Assembly: GCA_964590255.1 (NCBI GenBank)
Contig: CAZPYA010000006.1
Location: 22,722-86,721, forward strand
DNA: 64,000 nucleotides
Source of the DNA: JAKIYB01 sp964590255
GTDB lineage: Bacteria; Armatimonadota; Hebobacteria; CAIYQO01
Reading direction: 5' to 3'
Part shown: in pieces, positions 17,386 to 25,156 of the stretch
Layout of the letters: each line of letters begins with the position of its first letter
Position numbering within the stretch: position 1 is the stretch's first letter
Notes under the pieces: generated by a model
Told to the model about the DNA's origin: nothing
What the model saw: the letters and a program-made list of their open reading frames with translations, nothing else
The model's database searches: none
Position numbers and translations under genes: made by a program

Positions 17386-18621
17386 ATGCGTGATACCGTC
17401 GCCTGTGCCTGGCGAGAGTTGACGCGCCGCAAGGGCCGCACCGCCCTGAACGTGCTGGGCTATGCGCTGGCGGTGGGCACGCTGGTGATGCTGCTCACCG
17501 TGCTGATCTTCGCGCGTGACGCCGCCAAAACGGTGCTCGAAAGCACCGGCACCTATTTTGTCGCCTATTCCCCCTCCTCGTGCGACGTGCCGTGCTACCT
17601 GCATGACGTAAAAGGCGGCTCGATTGCCGAGGCGTATATCGGGCCGGGGGGCGTATATACCTACCCGGTAGGCCTGGTCATGCTCAAGGCGCGCCCGTCG
17701 CTGCGGTATATTCGCCAGGTGGCCCCCTACATTCTCTTCCGATTCCTCGATACGTCCGAACATACGACCATCACTGTCGGCGGCTTCCGCCCGGAGGACG
17801 CCGCCGTGGTGGACGCCACCGTCTGCGGCCCCGGCGATCTGGTACCCGTGAAGAACAACCGCTTCCTTAAAACCGGCGACACCCGGAAGATCCTCGTCGA
17901 GCAAGCCTACGCCGGCCCGCGCCATCTCACCATCGGCAACAGCCTGCGCGTGGCCGGTCAATCGTATACCATCGTCGGCATCGTGAACTCCGCGGCCAAT
18001 ACCCGCGCCGCGCGCGCGGACCTGTATATGCTCATGAGCGAGCTGCAGGCGCTTATCGGACGCCGCATTCCCATGTATGTCGACCATTTCAACGTGCTGC
18101 TGGTGCAGGCGAATTCCGTGCGCGAGCTGGCCCAGGCGAAAGAGGAAGCCGGCCGCCTGGGCGGCAGTCTCGCCTCCGGCTCCTCCTGCTACAAGCCCGC
18201 CGTGATGGTGCTGGGCATGAACGAGCACTCCGTCTGGTTGATGATCCTGCTCGTCTGCCTCTTCACCCTCGGTTCGGTGATGAAGTCGCAGATCGCGGCC
18301 GTGGTGGAGCGCCGACGCGAGATCGGCATCTTAAAAGCCATCGGCTGGACCAACGGCAGCATCACCGGACAGGTGGTGGTGGAATCGCTGCTGCAGGCGG
18401 CGCTGGGCGGCGCCATCGGGTGCGTGGCCGCCATGCTGGTGCTCATGCTGGTGCCCATCGCGCGACTGGCGCACCTGTCGACGGCCACCCCCATCGTCAT
18501 CTCCCCGCTCGTGCTGGGCCTGGGGTTCGCGCTCGCGTTGGTCGGCGGCATTGTCGCCGGCCTCATTCCCGCGGTGATCGCCACCCGCCAGCGACCGGCC
18601 ATCGCCATGCAGCAATTGTAA
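17386..18621 (+). CDS. ABC transporter permease, FtsX/MacB type
   Basis: The 411-aa product has the MacB/LolCDE topology: one N-terminal membrane helix ('ALNVLGYALAVGTLVMLLTVLIFA'), a large extracytoplasmic domain (about 50-270), then three C-terminal helices. The hallmark 'VVERRREIGILKAIGWTNGSITGQVVVESLLQAALGGAIG' precedes the second helix. The periplasmic domain contains 'SCDVPCYL' and 'LVEQAYAGPRHLTIGNSLRVAGQSYTIVGIV', the usual MacB_PCD motif. Such pairs export or mechanotransmit lipoproteins, peptides or antibiotics. The ATPase gene follows 11 bases downstream; no periplasmic adaptor gene is adjacent. Confidence 0.9.
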   Translation: MRDTVACAWRELTRRKGRTALNVLGYALAVGTLVMLLTVLIFARDAAKTVLESTGTYFVAYSPSSCDVPCYLHDVKGGSIAEAYIGPGGVYTYPVGLVMLKARPSLRYIRQVAPYILFRFLDTSEHTTITVGGFRPEDAAVVDATVCGPGDLVPVKNNRFLKTGDTRKILVEQAYAGPRHLTIGNSLRVAGQSYTIVGIVNSAANTRAARADLYMLMSELQALIGRRIPMYVDHFNVLLVQANSVRELAQAKEEAGRLGGSLASGSSCYKPAVMVLGMNEHSVWLMILLVCLFTLGSVMKSQIAAVVERRREIGILKAIGWTNGSITGQVVVESLLQAALGGAIGCVAAMLVLMLVPIARLAHLSTATPIVISPLVLGLGFALALVGGIVAGLIPAVIATRQRPAIAMQQL

Positions 18622-18632
18622 AAGGAACCGCC

Positions 18633-19355
18633 ATGACCGAGAACGATCAGCCACAGGATCCAACCGCCGTGCTGGAGTGCCGCCAGGTGAGCAAAGTCTT
18701 CACCGCGGCGGGACGCGAACCGTTGACCGTGCTCGCGGACGTCACCTTCACCGTCCCGCGCGGCGCGGTGGCGCTCATCACCGGCCGCAGCGGCGCCGGC
18801 AAGTCCACGCTGATGAGCCTGCTCGCCGGACTCGATCAGCCCACGGCGGGCGCCATCTACCTGGATGGCCTGCGCATGGATATCCTCGCGGATGCCACGC
18901 TGGCCGCCTTCCGCCGCACGCGCATTGGCCTCATTTTCCAGAACTTCAACCTGCTGCCGTCGTGGACGGCGTATGAAAATATCGAGGCGGCGCTGGTGCA
19001 TACGCGGATGCGACCGTCGGAGCGCGCCGACCGGGTGCTGGCCTTGATGGACGCGCTGGGGATTACCCGTTATGCCGCGCACCTGCCGTCCGAGCTCAGC
19101 ATGGGCCAGCAGCAGCGCGTCGCGGTGGCGCGCACCCTCATCAACGAACCGTCGCTCATCCTCGCCGACGAGCCCACTGGCGACGTGGACCCGGATACCG
19201 CCGACGAAATCCTCGAGCTGGTGCTCGCCCCGGTGCGCGCCGGGCACAGCACCATGATCGTCACCACCCACGGTAACTTCCCCGCCGGCGTCGCCGACCG
19301 CGTCTACCGCCTGAAAGACGGCGTCCTCGGCCTGCTGGACCCCACCACCGCCTAA
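18633..19355 (+). CDS. ABC transporter ATP-binding protein, MacB/LolD type
   Basis: The 240-aa product starts at ATG 18633 (AAAGGAACC upstream). Walker A is 'GRSGAGKST', the Q-loop 'FQNFNLLPSWTAYENI', the signature 'LSMGQQQRVAVARTL' and Walker B 'LILADEPTGDVD', followed by the switch His in 'VTTHG'. 'NLLPSWTAYENIEAAL' is characteristic of the LolD/MacB group, partner of the upstream permease. The stop codon TAA is also the left copy of the likely target duplication of the palindromic element at 19356-19517. Confidence 0.92.
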   Translation: MTENDQPQDPTAVLECRQVSKVFTAAGREPLTVLADVTFTVPRGAVALITGRSGAGKSTLMSLLAGLDQPTAGAIYLDGLRMDILADATLAAFRRTRIGLIFQNFNLLPSWTAYENIEAALVHTRMRPSERADRVLALMDALGITRYAAHLPSELSMGQQQRVAVARTLINEPSLILADEPTGDVDPDTADEILELVLAPVRAGHSTMIVTTHGNFPAGVADRVYRLKDGVLGLLDPTTA

Positions 19356-19517
19356 GAAACTGTCTTCAAAGTGATCGTAGTCGGATCATGGAGGCTGGTT
19401 CGTGGCTGGCCAGGCGGATTCGCGAGAGTGTATCGAGTGATACATGCCAGCGAATCCAACGCCGCCAGGCGCGAACCAGACCCGTGAGACGACTGCGAGC
19501 ACTTTGAAGACAGTTTC
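19356..19517. mobile_element. MITE-like palindromic element with GAAACTGTCTTC termini
   Basis: A 162-base element with perfect 18-bp terminal inverted repeats (19356-19373 and 19500-19517), nearly palindromic inside, flanked by TAA on both sides (CTAA if one base is shared). A TA-centred target duplication is typical of IS5-type transposases; no such gene is in the window. A diverged relative begins near 63865. The rest of the gap, to about 19720, holds a GCCCCGGT hairpin and nothing else recognised. Confidence 0.8.
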
Positions 19518-19724
19518 TAAAGTGGAATCGTGTCCTTAGCCCCGGTTTTTCGCACCATGCGGGACACCGGGGCCAGGGATGGGGGCCGAGTAGGCACGCG
19601 GGAACGCGCAACGACAGGTGACGCCTGTTGTGCGCCGTCGAGTCGCACGAGCACGAAATAACCGCTGCCCGCCAACCACCAAATGCCAACCGCCCTGCCC
19701 CTGGTGCACAAATCTGGTCACATA

Positions 19725-19733
19725 TGCTATAAT
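19725..19733 (+). promoter_or_regulatory. Extended -10 promoter of the first aminotransferase gene
   Basis: ATGCTATAAT with a consensus TATAAT at 19728-19733 and an upstream TG. No good -35 box is seen. The start codon is 34 bases downstream. Confidence 0.55.
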
Positions 19734-19767
19734 TACCGTTGAATTTGTCTGACTCGGAGCATTTACG

Positions 19768-20913
19768 ATGGCATTGACTACGGCACCGATTCGTTTCCCG
19801 ATCTTCTCCCCCACGTTACCTGATCCCGCCGAGCTGCGGGACGAGATGGCCGCCATCTTCGCGTCCGGCCGCGTCACCGTGGGCAATCAGGTGGCGAAGC
19901 TGGAGGAAGAGGTGAGCGCGCGCCTGGGCGTACGCAACGTCATCGGCGTCTCCTGCGGCACCAATGCGCTGCTGCTGCTGCTGCGCGCGCTGGAGCTGCC
20001 GGCGGGCGGCGAAGTGATCACCCCCACCTTCACCTTCGCGGCCACCGCGCAGGCGCTGCTGTGGCACGGGCTGCAGCCGGTCTTTTGCGATAGCGATCCG
20101 GAGACGTTCACCATGGACGCCGCCGCCGCGGAAGCGCTCATCACCGAAAAGACGGTGGCGATATACCCGGTGAATATCTTCGGCGTGCCCGGCGACCTGG
20201 ACGCCTACCAGGCGCTGGCCGACCGCCACGGCCTGCATCTTCTTTACGACAGCGCCCAGGGCATCGGCAGCACGTATCACGGCCGCGCGGTGGGCACCTT
20301 TGGCGAGGGCGAGTGCTTCAGCATGAGCCCGACGAAAGTCGTCACCGCGATGGAAGGTGGCCTCATCACCACCAATAACGATGAGATGGCCTACCGGCTG
20401 CGTTTCATGCGCGACTACGGCAAGGCGCCGGACGGCGAGGATATGCGCTGGCTGGGCCTCTCCGCGCGCATGTCCGAGGTGAATGCCCTCGTCGGCCGCT
20501 GGTCCTTCGCCCGGCTGGACGACTGGGTGCGCATTCGCACCGCCATCATGGACCGCTATATGGCGAACCTGGCGGGCATCCCCGGCATCAGCTACCAGCG
20601 TATCCCCGAAGGCCGCGCCTCGTCGCGCAACTACATCGTCATCCTCCTCGACCCCGAGCGCGCGCCCGTCACCCGCGACGAGATGTATGCCCGGCTGAAA
20701 GAAGAAGGCGTGCAGACGAAGCGCTACTTCTACCCGGCGCTGCACAACCAGACCGTCTTCCGCGACGTCGACCCCGGCGGCGGCGCCCGCCTCCCCGTCG
20801 CCGAGCGCATCAGCGCCAGCGCCCTCGCCCTGCCCATGTCGTCGCACATGACGCTGGAGACGGTGGACGACATCTGCGAGATCGTGGAGAACTGCTGCAT
20901 GGCGCTGGTGTAG
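19768..20913 (+). CDS. DegT/DnrJ/EryC1/StrS-family PLP aminotransferase
   Basis: The 381-aa product has the full fold-type-I pattern of sugar aminotransferases: 'GVSCGTNALLLLLRAL' near residue 55, 'EVITPTFTFAATAQAL', 'IYPVNIFGVPGDLDAYQALADRHGLHLLYDSAQGIGSTY', and the PLP-binding Lys in 'FSMSPTKVVTAMEGGLI'. Members convert keto-sugars of nucleotide sugars to amino-sugars for surface glycans or antibiotics. No other nucleotide-sugar gene lies beside it, but a second family member is 2 kb away. The extended -10 promoter at 19728 precedes it. Confidence 0.92.
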   Translation: MALTTAPIRFPIFSPTLPDPAELRDEMAAIFASGRVTVGNQVAKLEEEVSARLGVRNVIGVSCGTNALLLLLRALELPAGGEVITPTFTFAATAQALLWHGLQPVFCDSDPETFTMDAAAAEALITEKTVAIYPVNIFGVPGDLDAYQALADRHGLHLLYDSAQGIGSTYHGRAVGTFGEGECFSMSPTKVVTAMEGGLITTNNDEMAYRLRFMRDYGKAPDGEDMRWLGLSARMSEVNALVGRWSFARLDDWVRIRTAIMDRYMANLAGIPGISYQRIPEGRASSRNYIVILLDPERAPVTRDEMYARLKEEGVQTKRYFYPALHNQTVFRDVDPGGGARLPVAERISASALALPMSSHMTLETVDDICEIVENCCMALV

Positions 20914-21024
20914 CGCCCGCGCAAGACCCGAATCAGCGTCCCCGGCTGATGCGTTGTGACAAATGAATTCCGCTGTGACCAGCATCCGGTCGTATTGACA
21001 GAACCGGTCAGTCGGCGCAGGCCG

Positions 21025-21056
21025 ACTTGGTTTCTCCAGCCCCGGATTTCAATCCG
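21025..21056 (+). repeat. Interspersed repeat core, ACTT-GTTTCTCCAG type
   Basis: Thirty-two bases that match 44795-44826 with two mismatches. It lies in the 288-base gap before the TIG protein gene. Flanking short dyads suggest a structured element but its borders could not be set. Confidence 0.7.
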
Positions 21057-21162
21057 GGAAACCTGGGATACCAGTGTAAACCAGAGCAAAGCGGTAACAA
21101 TATGTCATAAAGTTACGGCCAGGGGCGCTTTTATTACTGACCCGTGCCACCAGCGCCTGCTG

Positions 21163-21171
21163 TGGTATAAT
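21163..21171 (+). promoter_or_regulatory. -10 promoter element of the IPT/TIG protein gene
   Basis: TGGTATAAT with consensus TATAAT at 21166-21171, 31 bases before ATG 21202. No clear -35 box. Confidence 0.45.
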
Positions 21172-21201
21172 AACTTAATTCTCATTATGGAGGGCAGCCC
21201 C

Positions 21202-22881
21202 ATGCTCCGCTTCCGCATGCTTGCCGCCGTCATCGCCGTGCTGTGTTTCGCCGCGGCATGGGCGCAGGGCACCAAACCATTCACCCTGCAAGCCGGGAAA
21301 TCCGGCACCTTTACCACCGTCATCTACGCCGCCGGCACGTTGAAGGTGACGCTGGAGACACGCGCCGCCTGCAAGGTGGTGGTGATGGATCACCTGAAGC
21401 GCGTGCTGCTGGAAAACGCCAAAGTGACCGGGCCGAACGCGGAGATCCTCGTGCCGGTGACGAACGCGCTGGTAGGCCATCGCGTCGTCATCCGCCTGCT
21501 GCCGCTGGACACGAAAGTCGCCGCGGCCGGCAAAATCGCGGTGACCGGCCCGCCGATAGTCCCGCCGAAGGCGCGCATCACCGCGAAGCAGACGCCGCAA
21601 ACGGTCGCGAAGGCGAAAGCGCTGCTGGTGAAGATGCAGACGAAGATCCTCGAGCAAATTCGCAAAGACGAGCAAGCCCGCCAGACGCTGCTGGCGCAGC
21701 AGGCCTCGACGGTGCGGGCGAAGCTGACGTCACTGGCCACGGCGCGCACCGCCGCCGCCCTGCGCCAGTATGGGCAAATCACCAACCCCGGCATGGTGGC
21801 GGGCACGACTCAGGGGAACAATGAAACGCCGGCGAGCGTGCCCACGCCCACGCTCACCCGCGCCTCACGCACAGAAGCCGCGCCAAACGACTGGATCACC
21901 CTGACCGGCACGAACTTCTCCGCCAGTTGCGGCGTGCGCTGCGAGGTAGGCGCGAACAACGTAGTGAATTCCCCGGAAGTGCGCTTCCGCGGCGTGACGG
22001 AGATCAGCTTCCGTGTGCCGGACTTCACCATCGCCCAATCCACCGCGACCGGGCGCGTCAGCGTCTACGCGCCGGCACCGGGCAATCGCACCCTCACCAG
22101 CACGGCGCTGACCTTCACGTTCAAGCAGGCGGTGCCGACATTGGCCACCGCAATGAATGCGGACAGCAAGGCGGAAGGCGAGCCGGGCACCACCCTGCTC
22201 ATCACCGGCACCGGCTTCACCGGCAATACAGAAATTCATTGCCAAATCGATGCCACCCGCGACCTGGTGGCGATGCCCATGACCGGCAGCACCGCCACGG
22301 AGATCATCACCGTCATCCCGAATTTCGAGGGGATCGCCAGCGCGACCGACGGCTTCATCTACCTGAAGTACGGCGCCAACCAGACCGCGCGCAGACCCTT
22401 CACCTATAAGCCGCAGATCGTCACCCTGTATGCGAATGGCCGCGTCAACAGCGTTGACCTGCTCGCGCTGCCGGGCACGCATAACCTGACGGCCATCGCC
22501 ACCTCGGATACCGTGTATGGCGGCATGCCGGATGGCAGTGCCGGCGGCATGTGCGTCTTCCACGACATTCCCAACTCGTCTCCCGACGATTTGTCATTAG
22601 AAGATATCGTGACGGAACTCCTCGGCACGGTCACGTATGACGATGTCCTCTTCGACGGCGGCGCGCTCATCAATAACTGGATACTCGACGGCATCACGCT
22701 CACCAAAGAGCATGACGAGGATATCATTAGCATCAAGGAAAGTCATCCCGGCACCAGCAACCTGCGCATCGTGACCGGGTGGGATTCCTGGAACGGCTCG
22801 CGCGGCGGCGAGACGCGCCCCTTCCTCTACGGCATCAACTTCATTTTGAAAGGCCCCAAAGGCACCGCCTACAAAAACTGA
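21202..22881 (+). CDS. Secreted IPT/TIG-domain protein
   Basis: The 559-aa product starts at ATG 21202 with GGAGGG upstream and a signal peptide (MLRFRMLAAVIAVLCFAAAWA). A region of positively charged helix at about 130-200 ('AKALLVKMQTKILEQIRKDEQARQTLLAQQAST') may be coiled coil. Two Ig-like IPT/TIG domains follow: about 215-310 ('PTLTRASRTEAAPNDWITLTGTNFS') and about 312-410 ('GTTLLITGTGFTGNTEIHC'). The C-terminal 150 residues ('HNLTAIATSDTVYGGMPDGSAGG', 'NWILDGITLTKEHDEDI') are unassigned. Such proteins are usually cell-surface adhesins or carbohydrate-associated. A hairpin terminator-like stem lies 25 bases downstream. Confidence 0.75.
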   Translation: MLRFRMLAAVIAVLCFAAAWAQGTKPFTLQAGKSGTFTTVIYAAGTLKVTLETRAACKVVVMDHLKRVLLENAKVTGPNAEILVPVTNALVGHRVVIRLLPLDTKVAAAGKIAVTGPPIVPPKARITAKQTPQTVAKAKALLVKMQTKILEQIRKDEQARQTLLAQQASTVRAKLTSLATARTAAALRQYGQITNPGMVAGTTQGNNETPASVPTPTLTRASRTEAAPNDWITLTGTNFSASCGVRCEVGANNVVNSPEVRFRGVTEISFRVPDFTIAQSTATGRVSVYAPAPGNRTLTSTALTFTFKQAVPTLATAMNADSKAEGEPGTTLLITGTGFTGNTEIHCQIDATRDLVAMPMTGSTATEIITVIPNFEGIASATDGFIYLKYGANQTARRPFTYKPQIVTLYANGRVNSVDLLALPGTHNLTAIATSDTVYGGMPDGSAGGMCVFHDIPNSSPDDLSLEDIVTELLGTVTYDDVLFDGGALINNWILDGITLTKEHDEDIISIKESHPGTSNLRIVTGWDSWNGSRGGETRPFLYGINFILKGPKGTAYKN

Positions 22882-22905
22882 TGCCCGCCGCCGTCACCCC
22901 GCAGC

Positions 22906-22936
22906 GGCGCCGTGTTTCCGTCGGAAGCACGGCGCC
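22906..22936 (+). terminator. Stem-loop downstream of the TIG gene
   Basis: A 9-bp perfect stem GGCGCCGTG/CACGGCGCC (22906-22914, 22928-22936) with no U-tract. Possible terminator or transcript-stabilising hairpin. Confidence 0.35.
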
Positions 22937-23033
22937 TGCGCGTGTCCGGCCACCGTCGTCGCGCCTTGTCCCATCTTCGTCCCGCACTTCCCGAGTCACC
23001 GCTGTATAGTGGACGCACAGGGAGGACAGCCGC

Positions 23034-24203
23034 ATGGAGGAATTCATTCCGTTTTCGCCGCCGTGCATCGGCGAGGAGGAGATCGCGGAGGTGGCGGATA
23101 CGCTGCGCTCGGACTGGATTACCACCGGGCCGAAGACACGGGCGTTCGAGGGACAGTTCGCCGACTACCTGGGCGCGCCGGGGGCGCTGGCGCTGAACTC
23201 CTGCACCGCCGGGCTGCATGTGGCACTGGCGGCGCTGGGCATCGGGCCGGGCGACGAGGTCATCACCACGCCGATGACCTTCGCGGCGACGGTGAACGTC
23301 ATCGAGCAAGTGGGGGCGACGCCGGTGCTGGCGGACGTGGAGCCGGACACGCTGAACCTGGACCCGGCGGCGGCGGCGGCGGCCATATCCCCGCGCACGA
23401 AGGCGCTGCTGCCGGTACACTACAGCGGTCATCCGGCGGAGATGGACGCGCTGCGCGCGTTGGCCGATCGCCACGGCCTGGCGCTCATCGAGGACGCCGC
23501 CCACGCCATCCCCGCGCGCTACAAAGGCCGACTCGTCGGCAGCGGCGGTAATCCCGTCGCCTTCAGCTTCTATGCGACGAAAAACCTCACCACCGCCGAG
23601 GGCGGCATGCTCACCGGCGACCCCGATTTCCTTGACCAGGCGCGCATCTACAGCCTGCACGGCATGAGCCGCGACGCCTGGAACCGCTATGGCAAAGGGG
23701 GGAGCTGGTATTACGAGATCGTTTGCCCCGGCTTCAAATATAATATGACCGATCTGCAGGCGGCGCTGGGCTTGCGGCAGTTGCAGAAGCTGGCGGGGTT
23801 CCAGCGACGCCGGCGCGCAGTCGCGGCGGCCTATACCGCGGCGTTTCGCGACGTCGAGGAGCTGCAGACGCCCGTCGAGCGCGCCGAGGTAGAGCACGCC
23901 TGGCACCTCTATGTGCTGCGCCTGCATCCCGGGGCGGAGCTGACCCGTGACGACCTCATCAGCGAGTTAACAGCGCGCAACATCGGCGCCTCGGTGCATT
24001 TCATCCCCATCCACCTGCACCCCTACTATCGCGACAAATACGGCTATCAACCAGAAGATTATCCGGTGGCGTACGATAACTACACGCGCATGCTCAGCCT
24101 CCCACTGAGCCCGCGCCTGAGCGACGCGCAGCAGGCGCGCGTCATCGATACGGTGCTGGATAGTGTCATGGCGCGTCAGGCGCCGCTGCGGAAGGCGGCG
24201 TAA
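23034..24203 (+). CDS. DegT/DnrJ/EryC1-family aminotransferase, ArnB/PseC-like
   Basis: The 389-aa product starts at ATG 23034 (GGGAGGACA upstream). Motifs: 'PFSPPCIGEEEIAEVADTLRSDWITTGPKT' at the N-terminus, 'ALNSCTAGLHVALAALGIGPGDEVITTPMTFAATVN', 'LIEDAAHAIPARYKG', the PLP Lys in 'SFYATKNLTTAEGGML', and 'CPGFKYNMTDLQAALGLRQL'. The spacing and the WITTGPKT motif are those of UDP-4-keto-sugar aminotransferases such as ArnB and PseC. The sugar it acts on cannot be told from sequence. It may run with the small membrane protein gene that follows. Confidence 0.92.
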   Translation: MEEFIPFSPPCIGEEEIAEVADTLRSDWITTGPKTRAFEGQFADYLGAPGALALNSCTAGLHVALAALGIGPGDEVITTPMTFAATVNVIEQVGATPVLADVEPDTLNLDPAAAAAAISPRTKALLPVHYSGHPAEMDALRALADRHGLALIEDAAHAIPARYKGRLVGSGGNPVAFSFYATKNLTTAEGGMLTGDPDFLDQARIYSLHGMSRDAWNRYGKGGSWYYEIVCPGFKYNMTDLQAALGLRQLQKLAGFQRRRRAVAAAYTAAFRDVEELQTPVERAEVEHAWHLYVLRLHPGAELTRDDLISELTARNIGASVHFIPIHLHPYYRDKYGYQPEDYPVAYDNYTRMLSLPLSPRLSDAQQARVIDTVLDSVMARQAPLRKAA

Positions 24204-24261
24204 TCGCCAGGCTCGCGGTGGGGTTTCCGCGGGAGGCATTCTCTGGTATATTAGTCAGGAG

Positions 24262-24699
24262 ATGCTTCTTCGCATATCCAGACAGCAGCACCTGCGCCAC
24301 GCCGCCCTCCTGTGGGTGGCCGTCGGCCTCATGCTGTGCGTGCGCGGCTTCCTCTGGATTCACGCGGACGCCCATACGCGCGGCAAGCTCATCGTGCTGC
24401 TGCCGGTAGCGCTCATCCTCGGCCTGGCAAAAGGCTGGGCGATGCTGCGCAAGCCGGCAGCCAACGCCGTGGCGCGCATCTACCTGCTGGACACCCACAC
24501 CCCCATCTGGCGCCTCTTCAGCGCCGCCACCTACCGCCTCATCGGCTGCATGATTTTGCTAGGCGTCGTCGCGCGCTTCATCGGCGCCTACTACCACATC
24601 GGCGGCGCCATCGGCACCCTCTACGGCATCGTCGGCGTCGGCCTCATTACCGCCAGCTCCATCTACTGGCGGGCAGTGCCGGCGGTGCCGGCGACCTGA
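24262..24699 (+). CDS. Small integral membrane protein, unknown
   Basis: The 145-aa product starts at ATG 24262 after CAGGAG. Four hydrophobic segments are visible: 'AALLWVAVGLMLCVRGFLWI', 'LIVLLPVALILGLAKGWAML', 'LIGCMILLGVVARFIGAYY', 'GAIGTLYGIVGVGLITASSI'. There is no recognised domain. A TATATT at 24246-24251 might be its own -10 box. It follows the aminotransferase by 58 bases and could be co-transcribed. Confidence 0.6.
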   Translation: MLLRISRQQHLRHAALLWVAVGLMLCVRGFLWIHADAHTRGKLIVLLPVALILGLAKGWAMLRKPAANAVARIYLLDTHTPIWRLFSAATYRLIGCMILLGVVARFIGAYYHIGGAIGTLYGIVGVGLITASSIYWRAVPAVPAT

Positions 24700-24749
24700 A
24701 CCTCGTCCGCGCAAAGGCAGATTCTGCTGTCTGCCTGGCGGGCGAGACT

Positions 24750-24901
24750 CCCAATACCGTTCAAATAAGCCTGCTGCGTGTGGCGAACCAGCCTCCTACG
24801 CCGTCTTTTTTCCTCATCACTCCCCCCTCCCCACGTAGGGGAGGGGGCTGGGGGAGAGGTTATACGGGGTGGTCGAGAGCCCTTATTTGAATGGCATTGG
24901 G
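24750..24901. mobile_element. MITE-like element, CCCAATGCC family, copy 2
   Basis: A 152-base element with the same termini and core hairpin as the copy at 15700-15848. Flanks CGAGACT (24743-24749) and CGAGACA (24902-24908) match in six of seven positions, fitting an aged 7-bp target duplication. The remainder of the 457-base gap (24909-25080) shows nothing else recognised. Confidence 0.85.
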
Positions 24902-25085
24902 CGAGACACCGTCGAGCCCGCACCCCGCCGCGGTTGTCGAGACCGCTGTCCTTGTGCGAGTCGGTCATGCTGGCCAGGCGTTCTGCGGCGCGGTGGCGAT
25001 CGCGCACCGCGCCGGACCAGAGGGCAGTTTCGTATCCGGTACGAATAACCCCCGGCGTATTTGCCCGCCAATCGCTGACCTGTTA

Positions 25086-25094
25086 TGCTATACT
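25086..25094 (+). promoter_or_regulatory. Extended -10 promoter of the 1104-aa protein gene
   Basis: TGCTATACT with TATACT at 25089-25094, 62 bases before the start codon. The nearest TTGCCC lies too far upstream for a normal spacer. Confidence 0.4.
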
Positions 25095-25156
25095 TCATAC
25101 GCCACCGTGCCCATCTACAAAGGCGGACAATGACCGCATCTGTAAAGGAGTGCCCC

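Noticed and set aside
19768..24203. Two DegT-family genes considered as part of a nucleotide-sugar or antibiotic gene cluster
   Set aside because: No dehydratase, epimerase, nucleotidyltransferase or glycosyltransferase lies among them.
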